DNA from: JAWRCU01 sp033542235
Lineage (GTDB): Bacteria; Pseudomonadota; Alphaproteobacteria; Rhizobiales; Rhizobiaceae
Length of the DNA stretch: 64,000 bases
Reading direction: 5' to 3'
Assembly (NCBI RefSeq): GCF_033542235.1
Contig: NZ_JAWRCU010000002.1
Location: 434,001 to 498,000, forward strand
In this document: positions 16,450-25,541 of the stretch, one piece after another
Layout: every line of letters begins with the position of its first letter
Numbering within the stretch: position 1 is the first letter of the stretch
Translations under genes and position numbers: made by a program
Notes under the pieces: generated by a model
Seen by the model: the letters and a program-made list of their open reading frames with translations, nothing else
Databases searched by the model: none
What the model was told of the DNA's origin: nothing

Positions 16450-17418
16450 ATGAAAATGCAGATGTTACACGACCGCCGCATGCTGGTGCGCACGACACTA
16501 CGGACGGCCGCCGCTCTCGCCATCGCGAGCACTATGTTCGCCTCGGCGCAGGCTGAGCCGATCAAGTCCATCCTGTTCGTGAACCCGTTGCCTCAGTTTC
16601 CGGCGTGGCGCCTTATCGGGGATTGTATTGCGAAGGAAGCCAAGGCCAAGAACATCACGGAGACCGAGTCCGGTCCGACCGACGGCACGCTGAACACCAC
16701 TGCAATGATGCAACAGGTGCAGCAGGGCATCGCAAACAGCGCAGGCGCGATCATCACCTTTCCGGCAACCGATGGGTTTGTTCCATTGCTGCAGCAGGCG
16801 CGAGATGCCGGCATCATGGTCGGCACGCTGTATGGCGCGAGTGGCACCGGGTCGGGCTCGCAGGTCAATGTCGGAGCCAATTTCGCCACTGTCGGGGAAA
16901 TCATGGTCAAGGCGATCGCCGCACGCGAAGGCCAGCAAAATGTCGGGCTGATGATCCAGGGGCCGACAGGCGCGGGAAAAGCCTTCTCGGAAGCGTTCGA
17001 AAAGGCGGCCGCAGAAACGCCGAATGTCAAGGTGATCGCCACAGTGAGTACCGGCGATGACGCCAACAAATCTCTCGATCAGGCGAACGCGCTGTTGATC
17101 GCTCATCCGGAAATCAACGTGATCGCCTCTCACATGGGCACCGCCACGCAAGGCGCCGTCGCCGCGATCAAGGCGAAGGATCTTCAGGGCAAAGTGGTCA
17201 TGGTCGCCAACGGCGCTGCCGGCGGCGGCACCGAGGGCCTTCAGGAAGGTACCGTCTACCAGCTCATGATGCAGAACCTTTGCGGCGCCGGAACGCAGAT
17301 TGTCGATGCCCTGGTCAAGATCAACGATGGTGAATCGGTGCCTGAGCAGCTCGACGTCGGCGTGCAGATGTTCGGCAAGGAAGACGTTCAGGCCTTCATC
17401 GACAAAGGCTGGCAATGA
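16450..17418 (+). CDS. Sugar ABC transporter substrate-binding protein
   Basis: A 322-residue periplasmic protein of the ribose/galactose-binding (Peripla_BP_4) family. The first 35 residues form a signal peptide ending ASAQA. The mature start IKSILFVNPLPQFPAW and the later IVTFPATDG-like IITFPATDGFVPLLQQA, plus VASHMGTATQGAVAAI-type hinge segments, are typical. It should capture a monosaccharide or derivative and hand it to the permease downstream. A strong AGGAGGA ribosome site (16441-16447) precedes the ATG. The stop overlaps the ATPase start by four bases. The ligand is not predictable. Confidence 0.9.
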   Translation: MKMQMLHDRRMLVRTTLRTAAALAIASTMFASAQAEPIKSILFVNPLPQFPAWRLIGDCIAKEAKAKNITETESGPTDGTLNTTAMMQQVQQGIANSAGAIITFPATDGFVPLLQQARDAGIMVGTLYGASGTGSGSQVNVGANFATVGEIMVKAIAAREGQQNVGLMIQGPTGAGKAFSEAFEKAAAETPNVKVIATVSTGDDANKSLDQANALLIAHPEINVIASHMGTATQGAVAAIKAKDLQGKVVMVANGAAGGGTEGLQEGTVYQLMMQNLCGAGTQIVDALVKINDGESVPEQLDVGVQMFGKEDVQAFIDKGWQ

Positions 17419-18215
17419 GCACCCTCGCGCATTCGCGCACGGGCTCTCCGGCTTCAGCCGGGGAGCCCAGTCTTGCCCTAGAGGGGATCGGCAAGGCTTT
17501 TGGACAGGTGAAGGCGCTGACCAGGGTTGATCTCACAGCCTACCCCGGAGAAATCCATTTTGTGGTCGGCGACAACGGAGCGGGAAAATCGACCACGCTC
17601 AAGATCCTGTCCGGCATGTTCAGGCCTGATGTTGGGAGCGTCAGGATCGGCGGCATCGAAGTTCACATGCGCGATGCCGCAGAAGCCCGTCAGTTCGGGA
17701 TCGCCGTCGTCCATCAGGATTTGGCTCTGGTCGAGTGTCTCGACATCGCGACCAACATGGCGCTTGGCGATATTCCGCGGCGCGGTCGCATAATGCTCGA
17801 TCGAGCGCGAATGGAGAGGGACGCGGCAAAGGTCCTGTCCGGCCTCAAGATCCGCGTCGGTTCCGTTCGTACGCAGATCGGACTGTTGTCGGGAGGCGAG
17901 CGGCAGATCGTTGCCATTGCACGAGCCGTTCGGACGAATCTTCCGATCATCCTGCTCGATGAGCCCACCGCAGCGCTTGGCGTCCGTGAAACGGCACATG
18001 TCGGGGAAATCCTCGACGAGCTGCGGGCGCAGGGCAAGACGATCATCTGCATCAGCCATGACCTGGAGTTTGTGTTCAGGCATGCCGACCGAATTACGGT
18101 CATGCGCCTTGGCAATTCGGTAGCGACGCTGATGCGCGGCAGCACGAACCGCGACGCGGTGGTCGGGATGATAACCGGCACAATCGGCGCCGCAGCCGAA
18201 AGCGCGCAGGAGTAG
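17415..18215 (+). CDS. Sugar ABC transporter ATPase (single domain)
   Basis: A 266-residue ATPase with Walker A GDNGAGKST (52-60), Q-loop VVHQDLAL, signature LSGGERQ (158-164) and Walker B ILLDEPTAALG (about 179-189). It carries only one ABC domain, whereas RbsA/XylG-type sugar ATPases carry two. It therefore resembles the FrcA type and would work as a homodimer. The His switch lies in CISHDLEFV. The start overlaps the binding-protein stop by four bases, and the permease follows two bases after its stop. These genes form one transport unit. Confidence 0.92.
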   Translation: MSTLAHSRTGSPASAGEPSLALEGIGKAFGQVKALTRVDLTAYPGEIHFVVGDNGAGKSTTLKILSGMFRPDVGSVRIGGIEVHMRDAAEARQFGIAVVHQDLALVECLDIATNMALGDIPRRGRIMLDRARMERDAAKVLSGLKIRVGSVRTQIGLLSGGERQIVAIARAVRTNLPIILLDEPTAALGVRETAHVGEILDELRAQGKTIICISHDLEFVFRHADRITVMRLGNSVATLMRGSTNRDAVVGMITGTIGAAAESAQE

Positions 18216-18217
18216 AA

Positions 18218-19222
18218 ATGACCGCCACGACACGTACCGGCGAGCAAAAGGGGGAGGGATCTCCGTGGCTCGTCGAAATCCTGCTCAGGCCGGAGACGAC
18301 GCTGATCCTGGTCATCATCGTGATCGGCATTGTGACGGCGATAAAGAACCCGAATTTCCTGAATGTCGGCAACCTGACGGATATCGCGCGCGCAGCAGTG
18401 ATCTACTTCGTGATGGCGTGCGGCGCGTCCCTTCTGATGATCGGCGGCGGTCTCGACTTTTCTGTCGGCGCAGTTTTCACATTGGGTGGCATCACCGCGG
18501 CGTGGCTCATGGGTATCGCAGGGATTCCATGGCCGATTGCGATTATGGGCGGCTTGGCCGCGGGAGCGCTCGCCGGCTATGCAAACAGCCAGGTCATCGC
18601 GCGCCTGCACGTTCCGCCAATCATCGCGACGCTCGGAACCTATTTCGTGTTTACTGGCCTCTGTATTCAAATTACCGGCGGCCAGGACATTGTGCCCCTT
18701 CCCAAGGATTTCCAACGCCTGGGGCAGGGTACCATCATGGGGGTCCCCTTCGTCGTCATCTACGCAGTCGCAATAGGGCTCGTGTTTTGGTTCGTGCTTG
18801 AACGGACTCCGTTCGGTGTCGAGGTCCGCGCGGTAGGAGGCAACCGCAAGGCCGCGGCGGCCAATGGGCTGCGGGTGGGCCGGATAGAGACCACGCTTTA
18901 TGTGCTCGGTGGTTTCACGGCGGCACTCGCCGGCATAATCTACGCTGCCCGTGTCGGAAGCGGACAAGTATCCGCGGGTGGATCGGGCGTGACCCTAGCG
19001 GTGGTCACTGCGGCTCTCATTGGTGGCATCAGCCTGCTCGGTGGACTGGGAAGCATTACCGGCGTCGCCGTTGGCGCAATCCTGCTGTCGGAAATCGACA
19101 ATGCGCTCATCGTTGCAGCGGTGCCCCCTCAGTACAATACGATCATCGTTGGGGTAATTCTCATTGCCGCCGTGGCAATCGACCATATACGTCGGGAGCG
19201 GCTCTACCGGATCCGCCGATGA
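18218..19222 (+). CDS. Sugar ABC transporter permease
   Basis: A 334-residue inner-membrane permease of the RbsC/FrcC (BPD_transp_2) family with eight to ten hydrophobic segments. Recognisable blocks are NPNFLNVGNLTDIARAAVI, MIGGGLDFSVGAVF and, near the end, GGISLLGGLGSITGVAVGAI. It forms the membrane channel for the binding protein and ATPase encoded just upstream. It is the last gene of this cluster, and the next gene is on the opposite strand 80 bases on. Confidence 0.92.
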   Translation: MTATTRTGEQKGEGSPWLVEILLRPETTLILVIIVIGIVTAIKNPNFLNVGNLTDIARAAVIYFVMACGASLLMIGGGLDFSVGAVFTLGGITAAWLMGIAGIPWPIAIMGGLAAGALAGYANSQVIARLHVPPIIATLGTYFVFTGLCIQITGGQDIVPLPKDFQRLGQGTIMGVPFVVIYAVAIGLVFWFVLERTPFGVEVRAVGGNRKAAAANGLRVGRIETTLYVLGGFTAALAGIIYAARVGSGQVSAGGSGVTLAVVTAALIGGISLLGGLGSITGVAVGAILLSEIDNALIVAAVPPQYNTIIVGVILIAAVAIDHIRRERLYRIRR

Positions 19223-19301
19223 GAAATGGCGGCCCGTCGCGCATCTCGTGAAACGGCTCTAAGCGAAAGCGGCCACTTCCATGGTCACGCAATGACCACA
19301 A

Positions 19302-19949
19302 TCACAGATCGGCGGAGTTCCACAACGCTTTGAAGGAGACGCCGCGAAGCCCGGCGCTTTGTACCTGTTCGACAAAACTGTCGGTCACAAAAACGGGTGA
19401 CGCCCTCATCGGGAGCTTGAAGATCTCCGCCGTTCCGATCCTGCCTCTGTCGAAAACATGGCGTTCGATTGCCAGAATGTTTCCGTCGTCGAAGTACACG
19501 ATCCGGGAGCGCTCATGATCGAGAGCGTCGAGCACATTCGTTGCGTTGAAGAGCCAAACCTCTTCTCCCCGAACGGGCAGAAGCTGTCCATACTGCAACA
19601 AAATGTGCCTTAGAGCCTCTACCGCCGGTTTTCTCAAAAACGGCACATGCTCGCCAAGCCAAGGGAAGTCGGAATAGAACCTCTCCTCGCGACTAAGTAG
19701 AAGCTGTCCATACTTCAGCAGGATCGTCGCCGGCTTTCTCAAAAATGGCACGTGTTCGTCAAGCCACGGGAAGTCGGAACCAAATCTCTCCTCATGATTG
19801 ATTTCGCGATTGACTTTCATGACAGGTGGATCCCAATCCGAGATAACCTTCCCATCCATCGCGAAAAACATCTCGAAATGGCCTTCGTCGGCCGGGAGTA
19901 TCCATTCCTGGCCCGGCACCACCTCAAATGTGTAGACCGTAAATGTCAT
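19302..19949 (-). CDS. Imm11-like (DUF1629) protein with internal duplication
   Basis: A 215-residue protein whose C-terminal half fits the Imm11/DUF1629 family: VWLFNATNVLDALD, IVYFDDGNI, SPVFVTDSFVEQVQSAGLRGVSFKALW-type ending. Imm11 proteins are predicted immunity partners of polymorphic toxins, but no toxin gene is next to it here. The segment EERFxSDFPWLxEHVPFLRKPA is present twice, owing to an in-frame 120-base tandem duplication, so the protein is about 40 residues longer than expected. I use the ATG at 19949. A TTG at 19970 would add seven residues. Function as an immunity protein is inference from family only. Confidence 0.75.
   Translation of the reverse strand: MTFTVYTFEVVPGQEWILPADEGHFEMFFAMDGKVISDWDPPVMKVNREINHEERFGSDFPWLDEHVPFLRKPATILLKYGQLLLSREERFYSDFPWLGEHVPFLRKPAVEALRHILLQYGQLLPVRGEEVWLFNATNVLDALDHERSRIVYFDDGNILAIERHVFDRGRIGTAEIFKLPMRASPVFVTDSFVEQVQSAGLRGVSFKALWNSADL
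19579..19798. repeat. In-frame 120-base tandem duplication inside the Imm11-like gene
   Basis: Two similar units begin with AGAAGCTGTCCATACT at 19579 and 19699 and end near CTCTCCTC at about 19688 and 19796. They share most bases, with a 15-base indel. Because the offset is a multiple of three, both copies are translated. Confidence 0.9.
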
Positions 19950-20149
19950 CGGGTTTTCGCGGAAATCCAACGTATCGACAAGGTGGCGGTCAAGCAGAAA
20001 TCCTTTCGTCTGCGTCCGACTTCACGAAAGTCACGACGGGCACGGCAAATGGTAGGCTTTCCCTTGCACATCGCCTCACCCGCTGTTGCGTTGCGAGAAA
20101 TGGGCATATCCGCTAGAGAGCCGCATCCGTTCGGCAGCTTAGCGTGGTC

Positions 20150-20851
20150 ATGACCTTAGTCGATACGATCCGAAATACCTTCGTCCCGATCCACCGCGAG
20201 GGGTGGCCCTTCATCGCCGCTTTCGGAGTGGCGGCGGTGCTGCTTGGGCTGTTTTCGACGAGCCTGTTCTGGATCGGCCTCATTCTCACGGCCTGGTGCG
20301 CCTATTTCTTCCGCGATCCGCAGCGCGTGACGCCGGTCGACGACCGGCTGGTGGTGAGTCCTGCCGATGGCGTGATCTCCGCTGTCGGGCCCGCCGTGCC
20401 GCCGCGCGAGCTCGGCCTCGGCGGAGCCGAGATGACGCGCATTTCCGTGTTCATGAACGTCTTTTCCTGCCATGTGAACCGTGCGCCGGTTCGTGGCAGG
20501 ATCGTGAAGATCGAGCACAGGCCGGGCAAGTTCCTGAGCGCAGATCTCGACAAGGCAAGCGCCGAGAACGAGCGGAACGGGCTCGTGATCGAGAGTCCCA
20601 ACGGGCTTGTCGCCGCGGTGCAGATAGCCGGCCTTGTGGCGCGCCGCATCGTCTGCTGGGTCGAGCCGGGCGTGAGCGTCGGAATCGGCGAGCGCTTCGG
20701 CTTGATTCGTTTCGGCTCGCGGGTTGACGTGTTCCTGCCGAGGAGCGCTGCTTTGCGCGTCGCCGTGGGCCAGGTGGCTGTCGCGGGCGAGACTGTGCTT
20801 GCTGAATTCGATGCAGCGGCTGGCGCAACGCCGCTTGTGCGGGTCTCGTGA
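20150..20851 (+). CDS. psd: Phosphatidylserine decarboxylase (short proenzyme form)
   Basis: A 233-residue membrane-associated enzyme that makes phosphatidylethanolamine from phosphatidylserine. It matures by self-cleavage, giving a pyruvoyl group at the Ser of RFGSRVD (Ser190). Other markers are VSPADGVISAVG, FMNVFSCHVNR (His108) and GLVARRIVCWV. One or two hydrophobic helices lie near the N-terminus (about 20-53). The length fits the short, alphaproteobacterial-type Psd. I use ATG at 20150. A GTG six bases earlier is also possible. The stop overlaps the pssA start (GTGA), consistent with a phosphatidylethanolamine operon. Confidence 0.95.
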   Translation: MTLVDTIRNTFVPIHREGWPFIAAFGVAAVLLGLFSTSLFWIGLILTAWCAYFFRDPQRVTPVDDRLVVSPADGVISAVGPAVPPRELGLGGAEMTRISVFMNVFSCHVNRAPVRGRIVKIEHRPGKFLSADLDKASAENERNGLVIESPNGLVAAVQIAGLVARRIVCWVEPGVSVGIGERFGLIRFGSRVDVFLPRSAALRVAVGQVAVAGETVLAEFDAAAGATPLVRVS

Positions 20852-21678
20852 AGAAGGTGTTCTTTTCCTTTGAACCCCATGGCAGGGGCGGGCCGCGGAT
20901 TCGCGAGATCCCGATCCGCCTCATCCTGCCTAACCTCGTCACCGTGCTCGCGATCTGCGCCGGCTTGTCAGGTATTCGCCACGCGTTCGAACACCGCTTC
21001 CAGACGGCGGTGGTGATGGTGCTGATCGCTGCCTTTCTCGACGGCATAGACGGGCGCGTGGCTCGGCTCTTCAAGGCCTCGTCGAAATTCGGCGCCCAGA
21101 TGGATTCGTTGGCCGACATCGTCAATTTCGGCGTTGCACCGGCCCTTGTGCTTTACGCCTTCCTGCTCGATCGGGCAGGCTCGCCGGGTTGGATAGCAGC
21201 GCTGCTGTTCGTCATTGCCTGCGGCCTCAGGCTCGCGCGCTTCAACGTGCTCGACGAGGATGAGGAACGACCGGCCTGGCAGGCGGAATACTTCGTCGGC
21301 GTCCCAGCGCCCGCCGGTGCAGCGGTGGTGCTGCTCCCGGCCTATTTCGGCTTCATGGGTGTCGATACCGGGCGGCCGCTCGTCTATTCTGCTTGCGTGT
21401 ACACGGTCTTGATCGCTCTCCTGATGATCAGCCGCCTGCCTGTTTATTCCGGCAAGACCGCCGGCAAGCGAATTTCTGCCGACCGCGTCATCCCGCTGAT
21501 CTTCGCCGTGGTCCTCTACGTGCTCTTGATGGCGACTTACCCCTGGCAGACGCTCTCTGTGTCGGCCATTGCTTATCTGATTTACCTGCCGCTCAGCGCG
21601 CGCGCCTATTCACGGCGGGCGAAGCTCGAGGAGGCGAAGCTCGTGCAAACGGAATCCCAGAGCCCGTCATCCAGCTGA
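20848..21678 (+). CDS. pssA: CDP-diacylglycerol-serine O-phosphatidyltransferase
   Basis: A 276-residue polytopic membrane enzyme that joins serine to CDP-diacylglycerol to give phosphatidylserine, the substrate of the Psd encoded immediately upstream. The CDP-alcohol phosphotransferase motif runs from about residue 65 to 90 (DGIDGRVARLF then GAQMDSLAD), followed by FGVAPALVLYAF. About seven hydrophobic segments are visible. It starts with GTG overlapping the psd stop by four bases. The type II (integral membrane) form is typical of alphaproteobacteria and Gram-positives. Confidence 0.95.
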   Translation: MKKVFFSFEPHGRGGPRIREIPIRLILPNLVTVLAICAGLSGIRHAFEHRFQTAVVMVLIAAFLDGIDGRVARLFKASSKFGAQMDSLADIVNFGVAPALVLYAFLLDRAGSPGWIAALLFVIACGLRLARFNVLDEDEERPAWQAEYFVGVPAPAGAAVVLLPAYFGFMGVDTGRPLVYSACVYTVLIALLMISRLPVYSGKTAGKRISADRVIPLIFAVVLYVLLMATYPWQTLSVSAIAYLIYLPLSARAYSRRAKLEEAKLVQTESQSPSSS

Positions 21679-21779
21679 TGTCTGGGGCATAGTGCACCCA
21701 AAGGATTGGCAGCCTCGTTATCTGGTTGTATGTGCATCGGATTATCCGAAAACCGCTACGCAACTTTCGGTCCGATGGG

Positions 21780-24020
21780 CTACGCCGCGGCGTCGAGCCC
21801 GAGCATCTCGATGGCAATACGTCGCGCCGACGTGTAGTCGACCTTGCCGGAGCCGAGCAGCGGCAACTCCGCAACCTTGACGATGTCGGCAGGCACCATG
21901 AGCTCGGCGAGACCGCTCTTCTTGCTTTCTTCGCGCAGCACGTTGGGGTCGGCTTCGTTTGCGGTGGTGACGAGCACGATGCGCTCGCCACGCCGTTTGT
22001 CGGGCACCGAGACAACCGCGTGATGGTCCTCCGGCCAGAGCGAGTGCACCACCACCTCGATCGCACCCAGCGATACCATCTCGCCGGCGATCTTGGCGAA
22101 CCGCTTGGCGCGGCCCTTAATCTCGATGAAGCCTTCGCGGTCGACCGTGACGATGTCGCCGCTGTCGTGCCAGCCGTTCTCTGGCGGGGCGATCGTGCCC
22201 GGGCGCTCCGAGGTCATGTACCCCAACATCACGTTCGGTCCGGAAACCCATAGCCTGCCGCCCTCGGCTATTCCCTCGACGGCCTCGATCTGCATATGCA
22301 TCCCGGGCACCAGGCGGCCGACCGTACCGTGGCGGCCATGCGTTGCCGAATTGACGGCGACCACCGGCGAGGCTTCGGTCATGCCGAACCCTTCGACGAT
22401 CTCCGCACCGAAACGCTCGCGCCAGATGCGCCGCGTCTCCGCGCGCACCCGCTCCGCGCCGGCCACCACCAGCCTCAGCGTCTCGAAATCCGCGTCGCCG
22501 GCCGATCGCGCATAGGCGGTGAGGAACGTGTCGGTGGCGAACATGATGGTCGGCTTCGTCTTCGACGCGGTCCCGGGAATCTGCTTGAAGTGGAGCGGGG
22601 AGGGGTAAAGGAAGACGCGGACCCCGAGCAGGATCGGCATGATCGTGCCTCCGGTCAGCCCGTAGGCGTGAAATACCGGCAGCACGTTGAGCAGCCTGTC
22701 GTGAGGCCAGAGCGCTAGCCGCGACTCGACCTGGCGTGCATTGGCAAGCAGGTTGCGGCTGGAGAGAACGACGGCCTTTGGCGTGCCCTCCGAACCCGAA
22801 GTGAAGAGGATGACGGCCGGTCTTTCAGCAGCCTGGCGAGCCAGGGGGAAGCGCCAAAGCACTGCCGCTGCAGCCTTTTCCACCCAGTTGATGCTCTCGC
22901 GCACGTCCTCGAGCCAAATGACCTTGGCGCCACCGGCCTCCACAGCCGTGACGATGTCGGCAAGCTTTGCCTTCTCGATGAACGCGCGGGAGGAAACAAC
23001 CATCCGTATCGTTGCCGTACGAATGGCGGCGGTGACGTTCGCCGCCCCCGAAGTGTAGTTGATCATGGCGGCAACGCGGCCGGCTGAGAGCAGCCCGAGC
23101 AGCGACAACGCAATTCCGTTCGAATTGGGCAGAAGCAGCCCGACAGCTTCGCCGGGTGCGCTGAAGCCCTCGAAGCGCCGTCCGAGGATGCGGGCGCCGG
23201 CAAAGAGCTCGCGATAGCTGAGCGCGCGGCCCATCGCGTCCTCGACAATGATGCGGGATGGCCCGAGGGCAACTGCGGCATCGCGCATTGCCTCAAACAG
23301 GCTGTCATTGCCGGGTCCGGCCCCGAGGCCAGCCTTGACGCGCACTTCGGCGACGCGATCGAAGAGCGCATTGGCCGCCGTTGTGCGGCCGAGGTCCGCA
23401 CCTTCGGCGAGATCGCGCAGTGTCTTGCCTTCAAGCGCTGCGATCGAGAGTTGGGGAAAGAGGACGCGGGGAGCTTTTTCCGGCGGTATCTTCGAGAAAG
23501 GCAGGAAGCGGGCCCCGCGAATGAAGATCGGAACGATCCTGGCTTCGGACTTCGCAGCAATCTGCGCGACCGCGCGGTACAGCCGGAACGCCTTGGCGTC
23601 GGGTTCGACCGTGTCCGGTATATAGACCGCAAGCCGCCCCTTGCCCTTCAACAGCCGCACCAGCCGGCGGCTGACGAAGACGTGTTCGGCATTGAAGGCG
23701 ATCGTGCGGGCTAGGTTACGGAACGGCTCCAGCCGTGCGGCGCGCGCCGAATACTCGTCGAGGATATGCAACGTATCTTCGGGGAGCAGCGTAAGCATCA
23801 AGGCCGGGTCGATCGCCGACTGATGTGCTACGACATAGATGACCGGCGCTTTGGCCTCGCGTGCAAGGCGGATGTCGTCGTCCTCGACGCGGTAGGCCAG
23901 CTTGAAAGGCACGTAGAGCAACGCCTGACGGAAGGCGATGCCCAGACGCCAGGTCTCGATGCCGGCGATCACCAGATAAGCCGCAATCAACCCGGCAAGA
24001 ATGGCTCCGGTCAGGATCAT
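21780..24020 (-). CDS. aas: Two-domain acyltransferase / acyl-ACP (acyl-CoA) synthetase, Aas-like
   Basis: A 746-residue protein. The first part (about 60-200) resembles a PlsC-type acyltransferase with the H-x4-D box HQSAID (66-71), but the usual FPEGTR block is replaced by YIPDTVEPD (133-141). An N-terminal hydrophobic helix (2-22) suggests membrane attachment. The second part is an AMP-forming synthetase with LFTSGSEGTPK (405-415), GMTEASP and the hinge/C-domain IKGRAKRFAKIAGEMVSL. In E. coli, Aas re-acylates lysophosphatidylethanolamine using acyl-ACP. The layout and the psd-pssA neighbours fit this, though acyl-CoA rather than ACP cannot be excluded. A GGAGGAGCGGC-like ribosome site precedes the ATG. 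Confidence 0.85.
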   Translation of the reverse strand: MILTGAILAGLIAAYLVIAGIETWRLGIAFRQALLYVPFKLAYRVEDDDIRLAREAKAPVIYVVAHQSAIDPALMLTLLPEDTLHILDEYSARAARLEPFRNLARTIAFNAEHVFVSRRLVRLLKGKGRLAVYIPDTVEPDAKAFRLYRAVAQIAAKSEARIVPIFIRGARFLPFSKIPPEKAPRVLFPQLSIAALEGKTLRDLAEGADLGRTTAANALFDRVAEVRVKAGLGAGPGNDSLFEAMRDAAVALGPSRIIVEDAMGRALSYRELFAGARILGRRFEGFSAPGEAVGLLLPNSNGIALSLLGLLSAGRVAAMINYTSGAANVTAAIRTATIRMVVSSRAFIEKAKLADIVTAVEAGGAKVIWLEDVRESINWVEKAAAAVLWRFPLARQAAERPAVILFTSGSEGTPKAVVLSSRNLLANARQVESRLALWPHDRLLNVLPVFHAYGLTGGTIMPILLGVRVFLYPSPLHFKQIPGTASKTKPTIMFATDTFLTAYARSAGDADFETLRLVVAGAERVRAETRRIWRERFGAEIVEGFGMTEASPVVAVNSATHGRHGTVGRLVPGMHMQIEAVEGIAEGGRLWVSGPNVMLGYMTSERPGTIAPPENGWHDSGDIVTVDREGFIEIKGRAKRFAKIAGEMVSLGAIEVVVHSLWPEDHHAVVSVPDKRRGERIVLVTTANEADPNVLREESKKSGLAELMVPADIVKVAELPLLGSGKVDYTSARRIAIEMLGLDAAA

Positions 24021-24535
24021 GCCGCTCCTCCACCGCAGAACCGGGCGGTGTGCCTGGTGTCGTGATTCGAAGTTCGCCCAAGTTTGAAATCGAGCTCGGA
24101 ACGAACTTCGAAATCATTACGCTAGGGATCCAGGTCGCTAAAGGTCCCTTGGTCCTGAAATTCGTGCACGGCCTATATCCAACCGGGAGGAATTTCAGAA
24201 ACGGGACACTAGCCACCGTTGGGTGCCAGAGGGTAGCGAAAGCTGCGCCGCGGTCAATGCCGGCTTCAACATTGCTCATGTTGCTGTCGGCGTCCGAGCA
24301 ATATTGGCGACCAGCAGGTCGGGTTCCGCCGCCGAAGGGGCGACGAGAATGGCTGGAGCGGCGTCAATCGACATGGAGCGCCGGTCCGTGCGCAAAAAGA
24401 AAAGCCGGCCTAGCTAGGCCGGCTTAATATGTGACGGGTCGGAGGGGTGTTTCGGGGGGGATTTACAACCCGTCAGGTCATCAAACTCGCGAGCTCGATA
24501 TTGGTTCCCTGCAGGTCACAGATTTTTTCCGTTCG
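24021..24535. other. Gene-free gap (515 bases) with several inverted repeats
   Basis: No credible coding frame is present. The stretch holds an 11-base perfect inverted repeat TTCGAAGTTCG / CGAACTTCGAA (24066-24076 and 24102-24112), 46-92 bases upstream of the aas start, and a 9-base one CTGAAATTC / GAATTTCAG (24155-24163 and 24190-24198). A 24-base palindrome (24402-24425) is listed separately. The first is a candidate operator for aas. Confidence 0.6.
24402..24425. terminator. Perfect 24-base palindrome, probable terminator
   Basis: AAGCCGGCCTAG and its exact complement CTAGGCCGGCTT form an uninterrupted palindrome, flanked by an A-rich run on one side. On the minus strand it follows nothing coding in the next 100 bases except the DMT gene end at 24536, so it may terminate that transcript. 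Confidence 0.6.
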
Positions 24536-25420
24536 TCATGCGCGGCGTCGAAAGCGCTCGCCGGCGATGATGATGAGCCCGGCGCCGACGATCATCGATG
24601 CGCCGACGAACACTTCGCTTCGTGGAACATCGCCCCAGATCAGGAAACCTAGCAGGAACGCCCAGACGAGTGCCGTGTATTCGAATGGCGCGATGACCGA
24701 GGCAGGCGCCCGCTTCATGCCCTCGTAGAGCGTGAACTGTGCGAAACCGGCGACCAAGCCGGTCGCAGCAAGCAGCACGACCTGGCTGAGCGACGGCGTC
24801 ATCCAGAGAAGCGTCAAAGGCAGACCCGCCGTCAGCAGGGAGAACCCATTGTTCAGGACCATTTGCACAATGGTCTTCTCCTGCAACGCGATCTTGCGCA
24901 GAAGCACAATCGACAAGCCCCAGAGGCAAGCGGCACTCAGCACAAGCAGAACCGGCAGTGAAAGCCCCAGCTTGGCCGGGTCGCAGGCGACGAACACGCC
25001 GACGAAGCCAATTGCCACGGCGGCCCAGCGGGTGAGTGGCACCTTTTCGCCGAGTACCAGGATCGAGAGCACGGTGACGATAATCGGCGCGGCATAATAG
25101 ATCGTGGTCAGCTCGGCGAGCTGCAGCTCGCGCGCGGCGGTGTAAAAGCACAGCCAGGCCGCAAGCATCAGGATTGAGCGCAGGAACATCGACCTGAAAA
25201 CCGGCGAATGCCAGGCTTCCTTGCAGATCTGTCGGCCGCCGAAGATCAGGCAGCCGGTGAGGATCGTCAGGCTGCGAAAGAACAGCACCTGCCAGACCGG
25301 GATCGCGGCGACCAGGAGCTTCACCATCGAATCGTGGACGGTAAAGAGGAAATAGGCGAAGCCGGTCAACAGAATGCCCGCGAAGATACGGTCGCCTGTG
25401 TCGAGCGTGACTGCGGACAT
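24536..25420 (-). CDS. DMT superfamily (EamA) permease
   Basis: A 294-residue membrane protein with about ten hydrophobic helices in two EamA repeats. Family marks include the FFRSLTILTG segment, TTIYYAAPIIVTVLSILVLGE in the first repeat, and APFEYTALVWAFLLGFLIWGD in the second. DMT permeases export or import small metabolites, and the substrate is not predictable here. It resembles S-adenosylmethionine/RhaT-like uptake subfamilies no more than others. It lies between two unrelated minus-strand genes and has its own 121-base upstream gap. Confidence 0.9.
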   Translation of the reverse strand: MSAVTLDTGDRIFAGILLTGFAYFLFTVHDSMVKLLVAAIPVWQVLFFRSLTILTGCLIFGGRQICKEAWHSPVFRSMFLRSILMLAAWLCFYTAARELQLAELTTIYYAAPIIVTVLSILVLGEKVPLTRWAAVAIGFVGVFVACDPAKLGLSLPVLLVLSAACLWGLSIVLLRKIALQEKTIVQMVLNNGFSLLTAGLPLTLLWMTPSLSQVVLLAATGLVAGFAQFTLYEGMKRAPASVIAPFEYTALVWAFLLGFLIWGDVPRSEVFVGASMIVGAGLIIIAGERFRRRA

Positions 25421-25541
25421 GCGGGATTTCCTGACGGCACCGCGCGAAAGGGAGCGCTGCGCGGCCTGTTGATCCCTTACAGCTTTGCAGGACCGACCTG
25501 CTCATCCACGGCCGGCTTTGATTTATGGCAGATGTCTGGGT

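Noticed and set aside
24050..24427. 125-codon frame in the gene-free gap
   Set aside because: No ribosome site or family resemblance. It ends within the perfect palindrome and has no sign of codon constraint.
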